Source: CAZBSE01 sp964494385
GTDB lineage: Bacteria; Actinomycetota; Humimicrobiia; Humimicrobiales; Humimicrobiaceae
DNA length: 43,868 bases
Direction of reading: 5' to 3'
Assembly: GCA_964494385.1 (NCBI GenBank)
Contig: CAZBSE010000015.1
Location: forward strand, 1-43,868
Within the stretch, counting starts at the first letter, position 1. Every line of letters starts with the position of its first letter. Below the pieces are notes generated by a model that worked only from the letters and a program-made list of their open reading frames with translations, ran no database searches and was not told where the DNA came from. The translations under genes were made by a program, and so were the position numbers. Below, piece after piece: positions 26,306-35,400 of the stretch.

Positions 26306-27073
26306 ATGGTATCAAGTGAAAATATAGAATTTTTTTCCGGTCCGGAATTTTACGACCTTCATGTGAACTGGGCCGAGAGACTGAAGAAAGAAAAAAAGTT
26401 TTTTTCGGATATATTTAAAAGAGGTGAGATAAAAAGCGTTCTTGACATAGGCTGCGGCACGGGCCATCATGCCGAGCTCTTTTCAGGGTATGCGGAAAAG
26501 GTCATTGCCACAGATCCTTCAGGGGAGAGTATAGATTACGCCGGGAAAAATGTGGTAAAAGCCTCTAATGTTGCTTTGATGAAGGAAGGATTCGAAGGGC
26601 TGGATAAAATCCCGTATGAGTGCTTTGATCTTGTAACAAGTCTCGGAAATACGCTGCCCATTCTGGGAAGCAGAAAGAAAGTAAAGCAGGCCCTAAAGAA
26701 AATCAGAAAAAAGCTGGCAGCAGGCGGGCTGGCTGTGCTGCAGTTTTTAAACTTCAATCGCAGCGTCATTGATAAAAACAGATTTTATAAACCTAAAGTA
26801 TTCCAAAAGAATAACAGGACCTATATCTTCATCAAGCACTTTGAATACGGAAAGATTAAAACCAGGGTGGACTTTTCGGTTTCCGTAATTTATAAAAATA
26901 AATTAGAGAGCTTCTATGTGCGCTCTTCCTCTTTATGTACCCTTACGACAGGTTTGTTTTTAAAAATGGCAAAAAATTCAGGATTTAAAAGAATCAGTTT
27001 TTTAGGGCCGGGAGGAGAAAAAGCATTTAACCATAAGAAAGATGTGAGCCTTTATGCGCTGCTTTACAGATAA
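26306..27073 (+). CDS. Class I SAM-dependent methyltransferase
   Basis: This 255-residue protein has the standard SAM-binding motif I, V-L-D-I-G-C-G-T-G-H-H, near residues 45-55 and an acidic motif II at the end of the next strand (A-T-D-P-S-G). The D-L-V-T-S-L-G-N-T-L motif IV lies near 110. The C-terminal half is beta-rich, as in small-molecule methyltransferases. No partner gene discloses the substrate. NikR follows after 64 bases in the same direction. Confidence 0.85.
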   Translation: MVSSENIEFFSGPEFYDLHVNWAERLKKEKKFFSDIFKRGEIKSVLDIGCGTGHHAELFSGYAEKVIATDPSGESIDYAGKNVVKASNVALMKEGFEGLDKIPYECFDLVTSLGNTLPILGSRKKVKQALKKIRKKLAAGGLAVLQFLNFNRSVIDKNRFYKPKVFQKNNRTYIFIKHFEYGKIKTRVDFSVSVIYKNKLESFYVRSSSLCTLTTGLFLKMAKNSGFKRISFLGPGGEKAFNHKKDVSLYALLYR

Positions 27074-27137
27074 ATGCCATAATATAAGCAGGATTAAGAA
27101 TTACGGTTTTTTAAAACTGCGTGACTGGAGATAAATA

Positions 27138-27554
27138 ATGGATAAGTTAAAAAGATTCGGGGTCTCGATAGAAAAAAAATTGCTTGAAAGGTTTGATAAA
27201 TATGTCAGAGGAGGAAATTACCGGAACCGATCGGAAGCGCTAAGGGATCTCATCAGGAAAGAGCTGGTTGACAGGCAATGGACAGAAGGCAATGAAGAGG
27301 TAGCGGGAGCAATTATCATTGTTTATAATCATCATCAGAAAGAGCTGATGGATAATCTTGTAAATATACAGCATGACTATGGCAATATTATAATCTCCAG
27401 CCAGCATGTTCATCTGGATCATGATACCTGTCTGGAAATAGTTGTGGTAAAAGGCAGGATTGACGAAGTTTTTAAACTGGAAGAAAGACTCAAAGCGGCA
27501 AAGGGTGTAAAACACGCTTCACTGGCAAAGTCGACTCTGGCCAGGGAAATATAA
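27138..27554 (+). CDS. nikR: Nickel-responsive transcriptional regulator NikR
   Basis: This 138-residue protein has an N-terminal ribbon-helix-helix domain (R-F-G-V-S-I-E then N-R-S-E-A-L-R-D) and a C-terminal ACT-like nickel domain. The ligand set is His79, His90, His92 and Cys98; the spacing of 11, 2 and 6 equals that of E. coli His76, His87, His89 and Cys95. It should bind Ni2+ and repress or activate nickel-uptake genes. No nickel transporter, hydrogenase or urease gene is present in the window, and I found no copy of the E. coli-type GTATGA-N16-TCATAC operator near it. Confidence 0.93.
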   Translation: MDKLKRFGVSIEKKLLERFDKYVRGGNYRNRSEALRDLIRKELVDRQWTEGNEEVAGAIIIVYNHHQKELMDNLVNIQHDYGNIIISSQHVHLDHDTCLEIVVVKGRIDEVFKLEERLKAAKGVKHASLAKSTLAREI

Positions 27555-27555
27555 C

Positions 27556-28248
27556 CTAAGCATTCTCCTGTCCGTATCTGCAGTATTTAAGGAGCCTGCA
27601 GATAGGGCATTTTGGATTTCTTGCCATACAGACGGTCCGGCCCAGTGCTATTATTCTATGAGAGTATATGCTCCAGCTTTCCCCGGGAATTATTTTCATA
27701 AGGTCAAATTCGATTTTTACAGGGTCCGAATTTATGGTCAGGCCCAATCTGTTTGAAATTCTATTCACATGGGTATCTACGATTATGGCCTGGCTGCCGA
27801 ATATGTTGGACAGGACCACATTGGCGGTCTTTCTTCCCACTCCATGCAGCGAGGTCAGGTCTCCGATATTATCGGGGACAGAACCACCGAATCTGACAAC
27901 TATATCATTTGAGCAGTTAACGATGTTTTTTGCCTTATTTCTATAAAATCCCGTTGATCTTATGTCTTCCTGAAGCTGAAGTATATCAGCAGCGGCAAAA
28001 TCCCGGGGGGTCCTGTATTTTTTAAAAAGCTGCGGCGTGACTTTGTTCACTAGCTTATCGGTGCTTTGTGCCGACAGGATAGTGGATATAAGAAGCTGAA
28101 AGGCGTTCTTATGCCGGAGTGAAGTTCTGGTAACGTCCGGATATTCCTGACCCAGGATATAAAGTATTTTGTCTATATTTTTTACCGCGGGCTCATACAG
28201 GGCTCTGTAAATACGGTTCTTTTTTTTACTGTTTTTTTTATATTTCAT
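27556..28248 (-). CDS. nth: Endonuclease III (DNA glycosylase/AP lyase)
   Basis: This 230-residue base-excision enzyme removes oxidised pyrimidines. The helix-hairpin-helix L-H-G-V-G-R-K-T-A has the catalytic Lys140, and the following V-D-T-H-V has the catalytic Asp158. A C-terminal 4Fe-4S loop has the exact C-x6-C-x2-C-x5-C spacing. A basic 15-residue N-terminus is an extension over E. coli Nth. Its ATG at 28248 overlaps the polX stop in an ATGA arrangement, so it is translated with the two upstream genes. It converges on nikR with 1 base between the stop codons. Confidence 0.95.
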   Translation of the reverse strand: MKYKKNSKKKNRIYRALYEPAVKNIDKILYILGQEYPDVTRTSLRHKNAFQLLISTILSAQSTDKLVNKVTPQLFKKYRTPRDFAAADILQLQEDIRSTGFYRNKAKNIVNCSNDIVVRFGGSVPDNIGDLTSLHGVGRKTANVVLSNIFGSQAIIVDTHVNRISNRLGLTINSDPVKIEFDLMKIIPGESWSIYSHRIIALGRTVCMARNPKCPICRLLKYCRYGQENA

Positions 28249-29975
28249 ATTTTCCGGATCGCCTTTTTATCCTTTAAGTATTTATCAATTTCTGCCAGAG
28301 AAAGGGTATTGGGAACGTCCCTTTTTTCCAGCCAGCCTTTTCTTGCAATATTTATCCCGAACTTATAATTGGACAGGTCATTTAAATTATGCGCATCGGG
28401 ATTAACAAAGATCCTTACCCCTTTTTCCCTGGCATATTTGCACATCCTCCAGTCGAGATCCAGCCTAAAAGGGCTTGCATTTAGTTCAATATCCACATTA
28501 TTTTCTGCAGCCGCGTTTACTATCCTGACTATATCCACACTGTAGGCATCCCTTGCCAGAAGCAGCCTTCCCGTGGGGTGGGCGATCATGGTGGTAAATC
28601 TATTTTCAATGGCCTTTATTATCCTCTCCGTCATCTGCTGTTCGCTTAAGGCAAAACTGGAATGGACGGCGGCAATAATGAAGTCAAATCCGGCCAGGAT
28701 CCGGTCATTATAATCCAGGCTGCCGTCAAGCAGAATATCTGATTCGATCCCTTTAAAGATTTTAAAACCGGAGTATTTAAGGTTCAGCTCGTCTATCTCT
28801 TCCAGGTACCGTCTTACGTCATCCTTTTTTAACCCTCCGGCATAAGAAGCGGTCTTACTGTGTTCGCTTATCCCTGCATACTGCAGGCCCAGTTTTTGCA
28901 AATGATTACAAACCTGCTCTATACTCACGCTGCCGTCGCTGTAGGTGGTATGAATATGAAATATTCCTTTGATATCTTTTTCATCGATAAGCTTCGGAAG
29001 CGTCTTATTTTTTGCGGCTTCAATCTCTCCGAAATTCTCTCTTAGCTCGGGCGGTATCCAGTCCATGGAGAAGAAGCTGAATATGTCACTTTCATCGGAG
29101 CATTTGACAAGACGGCCATTTTTAAACAGGCCGTATTCATTCATTTTTATGTTATCTTTTTTGGCTGCGGTTCTCATGGCCGTGTTGTGCTCCTTGCTTC
29201 CCGTAAAATGATGGAGCGCATAAGGATATTGGAAATCTTCTACAATCCTTATATCTACATTTATTCCGGATTTTAATCTGATGCTTGATTTGGTGTCTCC
29301 TCTGGCTATTATATCTTCTGCTTCTTCAAGGCTGGCAAAAAAGTCCATTACTTTATCCGGGTGTTCCGAACTTGCCACTATATCTATGTCTTTTACTATT
29401 TCTTTTTTCCTGCGCACACTTCCTGCCAGGCTCGATCTTATGACGTATTTGGAGCCCTTTATTTTTTTATGGACTGCCTCGGCCTCTTCTATAATATTTG
29501 CAAAAAGGTATTTGCCTTTGAATCTCTTTAGTACTTCTATTCCCTTTAATATGTTTTCCTGGGTTTTCTTACCGAAATTGGGAAGGTCCACGAGCCTGTT
29601 TTCTTTGCAGGCATATTCCAGCTGGCCGATGTTGCTTATGTGCAGGTTGTCAAACAGGTATTTTATTTTTTTGGGCCCCATGGAGGGGATTGCCAGCATC
29701 TCAACCAGACCCGGAGGTACCGATTCTTTAAGGTCACGGTAGAATTTTAATTCACCTGAATCAAGCATTGTTTTTATCTTTTCCGCAATATGCGAACCTA
29801 TCCCTTTTATATCCGTGAGGTCCTTTACGGAAAGATCCCGGTTAAGGTCGATATCCGATGCCTGGAGGGCGCGGGCCGAATTTTGATAGGCCCTGATTTT
29901 AAAAGGATTTTCGTCCCTCAGTTCCATAAGAACGCTTATATCTTTTAAAGTTTTTATTATTTGTTCCTTATCCAT
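28245..29975 (-). CDS. polX: Family X DNA polymerase with PHP 3'-5' exonuclease (PolX)
   Basis: This 576-residue protein has the full bacterial PolX architecture. An N-terminal 8-kDa-like domain with helix-hairpin-helix elements is at 50-140 (D-I-K-G-I-G near 55). The palm follows, with G-S-V-R-R and the catalytic acids Asp196, Asp198 and Asp241. A C-terminal PHP domain begins near 338 with the H-I-H-T-T-Y-S-D-G motif and continues with S-E-H-S, A-V-H-S-S, A-H-P-T-G and N-P-D-A-H. All metal ligands of the PHP site appear present. PolX fills short gaps in base-excision repair and can trim 3' ends. It overlaps DUF763 upstream and nth downstream. Confidence 0.95.
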   Translation of the reverse strand: MDKEQIIKTLKDISVLMELRDENPFKIRAYQNSARALQASDIDLNRDLSVKDLTDIKGIGSHIAEKIKTMLDSGELKFYRDLKESVPPGLVEMLAIPSMGPKKIKYLFDNLHISNIGQLEYACKENRLVDLPNFGKKTQENILKGIEVLKRFKGKYLFANIIEEAEAVHKKIKGSKYVIRSSLAGSVRRKKEIVKDIDIVASSEHPDKVMDFFASLEEAEDIIARGDTKSSIRLKSGINVDIRIVEDFQYPYALHHFTGSKEHNTAMRTAAKKDNIKMNEYGLFKNGRLVKCSDESDIFSFFSMDWIPPELRENFGEIEAAKNKTLPKLIDEKDIKGIFHIHTTYSDGSVSIEQVCNHLQKLGLQYAGISEHSKTASYAGGLKKDDVRRYLEEIDELNLKYSGFKIFKGIESDILLDGSLDYNDRILAGFDFIIAAVHSSFALSEQQMTERIIKAIENRFTTMIAHPTGRLLLARDAYSVDIVRIVNAAAENNVDIELNASPFRLDLDWRMCKYAREKGVRIFVNPDAHNLNDLSNYKFGINIARKGWLEKRDVPNTLSLAEIDKYLKDKKAIRKI

Positions 29976-31056
29976 AAAAATATGACAGCCTTTTTATTGC
30001 CTTTATTTTCTCTGTCCTGCCAATTTTACTATCCCTGACCGCTTTATGTAAAATCTCAATGGAACGGGTGTAATTCTCTCTATCCACAGGATAAGGTATG
30101 CCGTCCTTGCCGCCGTGGGCAAAGCTGAATCTTACCGGATCCTTTATGCTGTATTTTACTCCGTATACCAATTCTGAAATCAAGGTCAGGGCCCTTATCG
30201 TCTTTGGTCCCACGCCCTTCATGGCAAGAAGTTTTTCAAAATCTTCGGGTTTTCTTTCATAAGTGGAAGTAAAGATTTTTTCCAGCCGCTTGTGATCAAT
30301 ATCGCCCGGGACTATATGGTGCCTTGAGGGGAGGGTATGGCTGTTTTTATCCAGATTTTTTAACTTCTTTAAATCTTTTATGATATCTTTCGGTTTTTCC
30401 CTGGAAAGTCCGGCAATTGCTTCTCTTGCCTTACCGCTTTCCACCGCTACAAGATTAATTACCTCATCTCTTTTATTACAGCATATGGCCTTGTGGGGTT
30501 CACAGGTAAAACTTTCAAGTCCCTCCGACAGCCAGTGGTATCTTCTTGCCATTCTGTTGTCTTCATTCATTCCCTGCTGTATTACCGACCACATATTTCC
30601 ATCACAGGTGAAAATAAAGCAATGGTGATAAAGCTGGTATCCGTCCTGCAGGGCATTGCTGTCGACCTTTGCCACTATTTTACTGCTGTAGACAAGCTTT
30701 CCAAAATCTCTGCCCATAAGATCGGCTGCGGCTTCAATTTCTGCAGGAGTTTTCCTGGAAGTCCCTCCTTTGCCTCCGGCTACAAAGAAACCAAGGTCTT
30801 TTTCCAGACCTTTTATGGATTCTTTTACTGCACCGCAGACAGTGGTGGTAACCCCGCTGGAGTGCCAATCAAATCCGAGCACACATCCAAAAGCCTGGAA
30901 CCACAATGGATCCGAAAGCCTGCGGAGCATCTCTACAGGGCCGTATTCCGAAACAATTAATGAAATTATCTCTCTTGATAGATTTTTCATTCTGGTAAAT
31001 AACCAGACAGGTGCTCTCCCTCTGTGAAGGGGAAGGTTCATGGTTCCTGTTCTCAT
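29968..31056 (-). CDS. DUF763 family protein
   Basis: This 362-residue protein matches DUF763 from its first residues (R-T-G-T-M-N-L-P-L-H-R-G), and the family is common in archaea. The first half contains F-D-W-H-S-S-G-V-T-T-T-V and V-A-G-G-K-G-G-T-S-R, strong conserved blocks. A helix-hairpin-helix-like segment M-K-G-V-G-P-K-T near residue 290 implies DNA binding. It is the first gene of an operon in which all junctions overlap (8 bases with polX, 4 bases between polX and nth). No biochemical function is established to my knowledge; the context argues for DNA repair. Confidence 0.8.
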   Translation of the reverse strand: MRTGTMNLPLHRGRAPVWLFTRMKNLSREIISLIVSEYGPVEMLRRLSDPLWFQAFGCVLGFDWHSSGVTTTVCGAVKESIKGLEKDLGFFVAGGKGGTSRKTPAEIEAAADLMGRDFGKLVYSSKIVAKVDSNALQDGYQLYHHCFIFTCDGNMWSVIQQGMNEDNRMARRYHWLSEGLESFTCEPHKAICCNKRDEVINLVAVESGKAREAIAGLSREKPKDIIKDLKKLKNLDKNSHTLPSRHHIVPGDIDHKRLEKIFTSTYERKPEDFEKLLAMKGVGPKTIRALTLISELVYGVKYSIKDPVRFSFAHGGKDGIPYPVDRENYTRSIEILHKAVRDSKIGRTEKIKAIKRLSYFYG

Positions 31057-31256
31057 AATTTAACGCGGTTACTTTTATGCTTATGGAAATAGCGCCTGCT
31101 CTTAATAACTGCAGGATATGTATTCATTTTAAAACGTACATCGGCCGGTCTTTGTATGTATTGTATACCAAAATAACTTGGGTTAGAATAGCAAATGGCA
31201 TTGGAAATCCGGATATGAGGCCCGATAGTATTAAACAAAATCCTAAGGTGGGACAG

Positions 31257-32747
31257 TTGTATAAAAAAAGGATGTTTTTCAAATATATAAATATTGCTGC
31301 CGCAGCAGCTATCATAGTTTTTTCTACGGCGGTTGTCTCTGCCGCCGGGTGCGCAGCCGGCATGGACCCGGAAATTCCGGAAAGACAGGAAGAGCCTGTA
31401 GAGGGATATCACGGAGATAACTCTGAAGCAGATAAATCCGCAGGCTCCGGTACGAAAGGAACTGTTAGGGTTCTTACGCAGAATACAATGCTTATTCCGT
31501 TTTCATTTGTCGCACCTGCCTACGGTCAGCGCACCTATGGCATAATTGATTTAATACTGGACGGATATGAAATCATAGGACTCCAGGAAGTATTTGCCGG
31601 GGGCAGCCAGGATCAAATCGTCTCGGTCTGGCACAATAAGATTTATGACAAAATAAACAGTGGCATATCTGCCGGATGGGAAAGTGATTATTTTAACAGC
31701 TGGTATAATTCACTGCAGCACCCGGATAAAGAAATGTGGCAGCCGCTCACAAGTGCCGTGGATGTCGCAGAACTATCAAAGCGGGGCAGCTGGTGGGGAG
31801 TTGATGTAATTAACTGCAAGCCGAACCGGAAGGAAGCAAGACTGGTCTGCAGCCCTTATTACGTAATGGGTCCTGACTGCGGAAGTCTGTCTGCCAGACA
31901 GGATGGCGGCCTGGTTATATTATCCCGATATCCCATAACGGTATGCGGCGCATTCAGTTTTACGGAAAGCAGCGGAACCGATAGGCTTGCCAACAAAGGT
32001 GTGATATACGCCAGGATCCAGATTGGCCGATCGGAAGAAGATTATATACATGTTTTTAACACACATCTGCAGTCTCATGATTATAGTGAGACACGCCTGG
32101 AGAACCTGGAAGAGTTGCTGGATTTTGTTGGAATGGTCATTGAACCGGAGGAAGAAAATTGCCATCCCATTTTAATTATGGGAGACTTTAACGTTGCAGC
32201 TGAAGTGTATGAAGGCTGGATTGAGGCCTCCGGTATAATTTCTCCGCCGAATGAATACGGGCAGAACGGCAATTTTGATTTGACCTCCGTACTTTCTCCG
32301 GAGTATGAAGAGTTTTGCCAGAAATTTAAAAATTTTACCGGGTCTGATCCGGAAGGTAAAATCTATCTGGAAGACGTGTGGCTGGATCTAAGAGCTAGCG
32401 ACCCCGGTTTCACATGGATAGGCGGGGATTGGAACACCAGCAGTGAAAGTTCCTATGGGGATCTGGGAAACCGGATTGCAGTTGAATCAGGCGATCCTCA
32501 AAGAATCGATTATATTTTTTACTTTGGCGGTTCCGCCAGTCCGGTCATAGATCCGGAGTCTATCCATCCGGTGCCCGAAAGTCCTGATATACCGTATAGA
32601 TTCGGTACCTGCTTTTTACGGCAGTTTTTATCCGGTATAAGCCGGAATATGCGGGCCGGCAGCCGGAACAGCTGTTCCCTTATAAGCTATACGGTATCTG
32701 ATCATATTGGCCTGGAAGCAAATTTTAATTTTAGAACCTCTGAATAA
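31257..32747 (+). CDS. Secreted sphingomyelinase-like EEP lipoprotein
   Basis: I place the start at TTG 31257 because AAGGTGGGA lies just before it and the resulting N-terminus is a good lipoprotein signal: M-Y-K-K-R, an Ala/Ile-rich helix, then S-A-A-G-C with Cys32. The longer frame from 31077 adds 60 residues that hide the signal. The EEP domain has T-Q-N-T-M, G-L-Q-E-V-F, F-N-T-H-L-Q-S, I-M-G-D-F-N, Q-R-I-D-Y-I-F and V-S-D-H-I-G, so all catalytic residues are present. The pattern is closest to bacterial sphingomyelinase C and neutral SMase enzymes. An insertion-rich central part makes it longer (496 residues) than most. The substrate remains open. Confidence 0.75.
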   Translation: MYKKRMFFKYINIAAAAAIIVFSTAVVSAAGCAAGMDPEIPERQEEPVEGYHGDNSEADKSAGSGTKGTVRVLTQNTMLIPFSFVAPAYGQRTYGIIDLILDGYEIIGLQEVFAGGSQDQIVSVWHNKIYDKINSGISAGWESDYFNSWYNSLQHPDKEMWQPLTSAVDVAELSKRGSWWGVDVINCKPNRKEARLVCSPYYVMGPDCGSLSARQDGGLVILSRYPITVCGAFSFTESSGTDRLANKGVIYARIQIGRSEEDYIHVFNTHLQSHDYSETRLENLEELLDFVGMVIEPEEENCHPILIMGDFNVAAEVYEGWIEASGIISPPNEYGQNGNFDLTSVLSPEYEEFCQKFKNFTGSDPEGKIYLEDVWLDLRASDPGFTWIGGDWNTSSESSYGDLGNRIAVESGDPQRIDYIFYFGGSASPVIDPESIHPVPESPDIPYRFGTCFLRQFLSGISRNMRAGSRNSCSLISYTVSDHIGLEANFNFRTSE

Positions 32748-32848
32748 AACGGTTGGGGAGACGAAATATATTTTTTTATTGATAAATGATATTAAAAAAT
32801 CGATAACTCCGGAATTATCATTAAAGCAGCACCATTACTTTTTTAAAT

Positions 32849-33514
32849 TTAATATATCCTGGTCAGAGGTACGAAAGCTACACTGCACAGGTTGATTTTT
32901 TTAAGTTTGTTTCCGTGTTTTATTATTTTATAAAGCGCCTGATTCCAGCTTGAAGGGCCAACGGGAATTATCATGATCCCTCCATCTTTAAGCTGTTCTA
33001 TCAAGGGCCGGGGAATATAATCGGGAGCTGCAGTTACTATTATCCTGTCGTAAGGGGCATATTTTTTCCATCCTATGTAACCGTCATGGTTACTGATTTT
33101 TATGTTTTTATATTTTTCGAGAAGCTTTTTATTCTTTTTATACAGCGGAGCGATTATTTCTACCGTATAGACTTCTTTTGATACTTCGGCAAGCACCGCC
33201 ACCTGATAGCCGGAACCGGTTCCTATTTCCAGAACCTTTTCATTTCCGGACAGATCAAGACTCTCGGTCATAAGCGCAACAATATACGGCTGCGATATGG
33301 TTTGTCCGTATCCGATAGGAAGCGGCCTGTCCTCGTAGGCCGAGTCTTTATAGATTTTATCCACAAAAATATGGCGGGGCACTTTTCTGAGAGCATCCAG
33401 AACCTTTTTATTCTTGATTCCGCGGGAAATAATCTGATTCTGTACCATCTTATCCCTTAATAACTGATAATTCCGGTTAGCTTTAGATTCGGTATACTTT
33501 TGCGGTATTTTCAT
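32849..33514 (-). CDS. pcm: Protein-L-isoaspartate O-methyltransferase
   Basis: This 221-residue enzyme starts repair of isoaspartyl residues in aged proteins by methylation. It has the typical N-terminal helix pair with V-P-R-H-I-F-V, the P-L-P-I-G-Y-G-Q-T-I-S-Q-P active-site loop and the SAM motif V-L-E-I-G-T-G-S-G-Y-Q. The post-II region V-T-A-A-P-D-Y-I-P and late G-G-I-M-I-I-P-V-G also fit. It is divergent from the second polX gene, sharing a 64-base intergenic region. Confidence 0.94.
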   Translation of the reverse strand: MKIPQKYTESKANRNYQLLRDKMVQNQIISRGIKNKKVLDALRKVPRHIFVDKIYKDSAYEDRPLPIGYGQTISQPYIVALMTESLDLSGNEKVLEIGTGSGYQVAVLAEVSKEVYTVEIIAPLYKKNKKLLEKYKNIKISNHDGYIGWKKYAPYDRIIVTAAPDYIPRPLIEQLKDGGIMIIPVGPSSWNQALYKIIKHGNKLKKINLCSVAFVPLTRIY

Positions 33515-33530
33515 AACACATGGTGTTTTA

Positions 33531-33539
33531 TGGTATAAT
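33531..33539 (+). promoter_or_regulatory. Extended -10 promoter of the second polX gene
   Basis: T-G-G then TATAAT (33534-33539) is a perfect extended -10 element, with only a weak TCATAA at the -35 position. Initiation near 33546 gives a leader of about 33 bases. An AACAC-ATG-GTGTT inverted repeat (33515-33527) lies in the spacer next to the pcm start codon and may be an operator. Confidence 0.5.
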
Positions 33540-33578
33540 AACCTCTTTTAAATATTATAGCATATAAAATTTTATAAA

Positions 33579-35396
33579 ATGATTAATTCAAAACTGTCGG
33601 AAATCCTCACAGATATTACTGAGATTAAAAAATCAGATGAAAAAGACAGCAGTGTAATATTGGGACTTATTGCGGCATCAAGAACCTTAAAGGACAGTCC
33701 GGTGAGCATAGAGGAGATTTACAGCAATGGAAAACTGGATGAGCTAATAGATGCGAAAAACCCTGCCCGTAGTTTTATAGAGGAATATCTGAATACGGGA
33801 AAAGTAAGGTTATATGAAGAAATTAAATCGAAATATTCCGAAGAATTAATAAGATTTGTGAAAATAAGCGGAATGGGTAAAAAAAGAATATTTAAAATAT
33901 ATGAGACCTTCAATATTAAGAGCCTTAAAGAATTAAAAGGCAGATTGGCTGACAGCCAAAGATTTATGCGTAATCTTTCAGGAGACGATTTATTTGGCAG
34001 CAGGACTGATGATTTCTATGTTAACAGGCTAAAACAATCAATTGATTATACGGAGGCAATAAAAGGAAGGTTTCCAAGATGGCGGGTTGAATTGTATCTT
34101 GAGCGGATAAAAGAGAGTCTTGGAAAGATAAGGGACATCAGAAATACAGTTGTGACCGGTTCCCTGAGAAGAAAGACACCCACGATAGGAGATATCGATA
34201 TACTGGTGCTGCCTTATTTTAACCGCACCTCATGTGATATTGAAAGGAGCAGAAATCTTCTGGATAAAATTAAGTCGCTTGATTTTATTAGGGGACTGAC
34301 CGGTGAGGATGTAGGGCAGGAAACCATAAGTGCAAAGTTTGGGACTGATTTTGGGATTGAAATCGAATTTATTATAAGCAGCCGGAAATATTGGGCTGCA
34401 GATTTGCTGTATACTACGGGAAGCAAGAAGCATCTAAAAAAAATGGAAAGGGAAGCTCGTAAGAGAGGGTATTGGAGCAAAGGAAGGATAAACATTACCG
34501 ATCCTGCCCAAAACGGTAAAGAAGACGAAAAATATAGTCTTTACCCTGACCCGACCGTATGTGAGAAGGATATTTACAAAAAGCTGGGACTGCAGTATAT
34601 TCCTCCCGAAATGAGGGAGGATCAAGGAGAAATAGAGCTGGCAAAAAATTTCTTGATCCCTCCGCTGTTAAAAAAGGAAGATATAAAAGGCGATCTTCAC
34701 ATTCATTCCGCATGGAGTGACGGGCTCATCAGTATTGATGATATGATTAAAAGGATCAAAAAATTCAGTTATGAATATATAGCTATTTCTGACCATTCCG
34801 CAGGCAATTATTACGGAAGGGGGCTTAATGCGGCAAGGATCGGGGAAAAAATAAAATATATCAATCATCTTAGATCCACACTAAAAGATTTTAAAATTTT
34901 AATGGGTTCTGAAATTGACATAAAAGGGATAGGAAAACTGGATTACCCTGATGATATCATAGCCAGGCTGGATATTGCCATAGGAGCGGTGCATTCCTCC
35001 TTTTTAAATACGGAAGAGGAGAATACGGCCCGGATGATCAGTGCCGTAGAGAATAAATACATTGATTTTATTGCTCATCCCACAGGAGTATTATTTGGAA
35101 ACAGGGCACCTTATGCTATTGATATTGACAGGTTAATTTTATCGGCAGTGTCAAACAATAAAGCCCTGGAAATAAATTCTTACTTTCTAAGGCTGGATCT
35201 TAATGAGGAAAATGCCAGGAAGGCAAGGGATGCGGGTGCAAAGATGATTATAAATACGGATGCCCACCGTCCGAATAATATGGATATGATAGAACTGGGA
35301 GTGGACATTGCCAGAAGGGCAGGTTTGCAAAAGAAAGATGTCCTGAACACGCTCTCGCTGAAAGAGCTGGAAGCCTGGAAAAAAGAAAGATTATAA
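33579..35396 (+). CDS. Second PolX-like polymerase with PHP domain (diverged active site)
   Basis: This 605-residue protein shares the PolX layout: helix-hairpin-helix elements (S-G-M-G-K-K near 97), palm with T-G-S-L-R-R, then a PHP domain from about 370. The palm acids are Asp205 and Asp207 (G-D-I-D-I), but the third position, Asp in the paralogue, is Glu261 (I-E-I-E-F). The PHP motifs L-H-I-H-S, S-D-H-S, A-V-H-S-S, A-H-P-T-G and N-T-D-A-H are all kept. The enzyme may be a polymerase with altered metal geometry or work mainly through its PHP nuclease. No ribosome-binding site is visible before ATG 33579. It is single here, not in the repair operon. Confidence 0.85.
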   Translation: MINSKLSEILTDITEIKKSDEKDSSVILGLIAASRTLKDSPVSIEEIYSNGKLDELIDAKNPARSFIEEYLNTGKVRLYEEIKSKYSEELIRFVKISGMGKKRIFKIYETFNIKSLKELKGRLADSQRFMRNLSGDDLFGSRTDDFYVNRLKQSIDYTEAIKGRFPRWRVELYLERIKESLGKIRDIRNTVVTGSLRRKTPTIGDIDILVLPYFNRTSCDIERSRNLLDKIKSLDFIRGLTGEDVGQETISAKFGTDFGIEIEFIISSRKYWAADLLYTTGSKKHLKKMEREARKRGYWSKGRINITDPAQNGKEDEKYSLYPDPTVCEKDIYKKLGLQYIPPEMREDQGEIELAKNFLIPPLLKKEDIKGDLHIHSAWSDGLISIDDMIKRIKKFSYEYIAISDHSAGNYYGRGLNAARIGEKIKYINHLRSTLKDFKILMGSEIDIKGIGKLDYPDDIIARLDIAIGAVHSSFLNTEEENTARMISAVENKYIDFIAHPTGVLFGNRAPYAIDIDRLILSAVSNNKALEINSYFLRLDLNEENARKARDAGAKMIINTDAHRPNNMDMIELGVDIARRAGLQKKDVLNTLSLKELEAWKKERL

Positions 35397-35400
35397 GAAT

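Noticed and set aside
31077..31256. 60-codon N-terminal extension of the secreted EEP protein
   Set aside because: It would bury the lipoprotein signal; TTG 31257 has a ribosome-binding site and a proper signal start.
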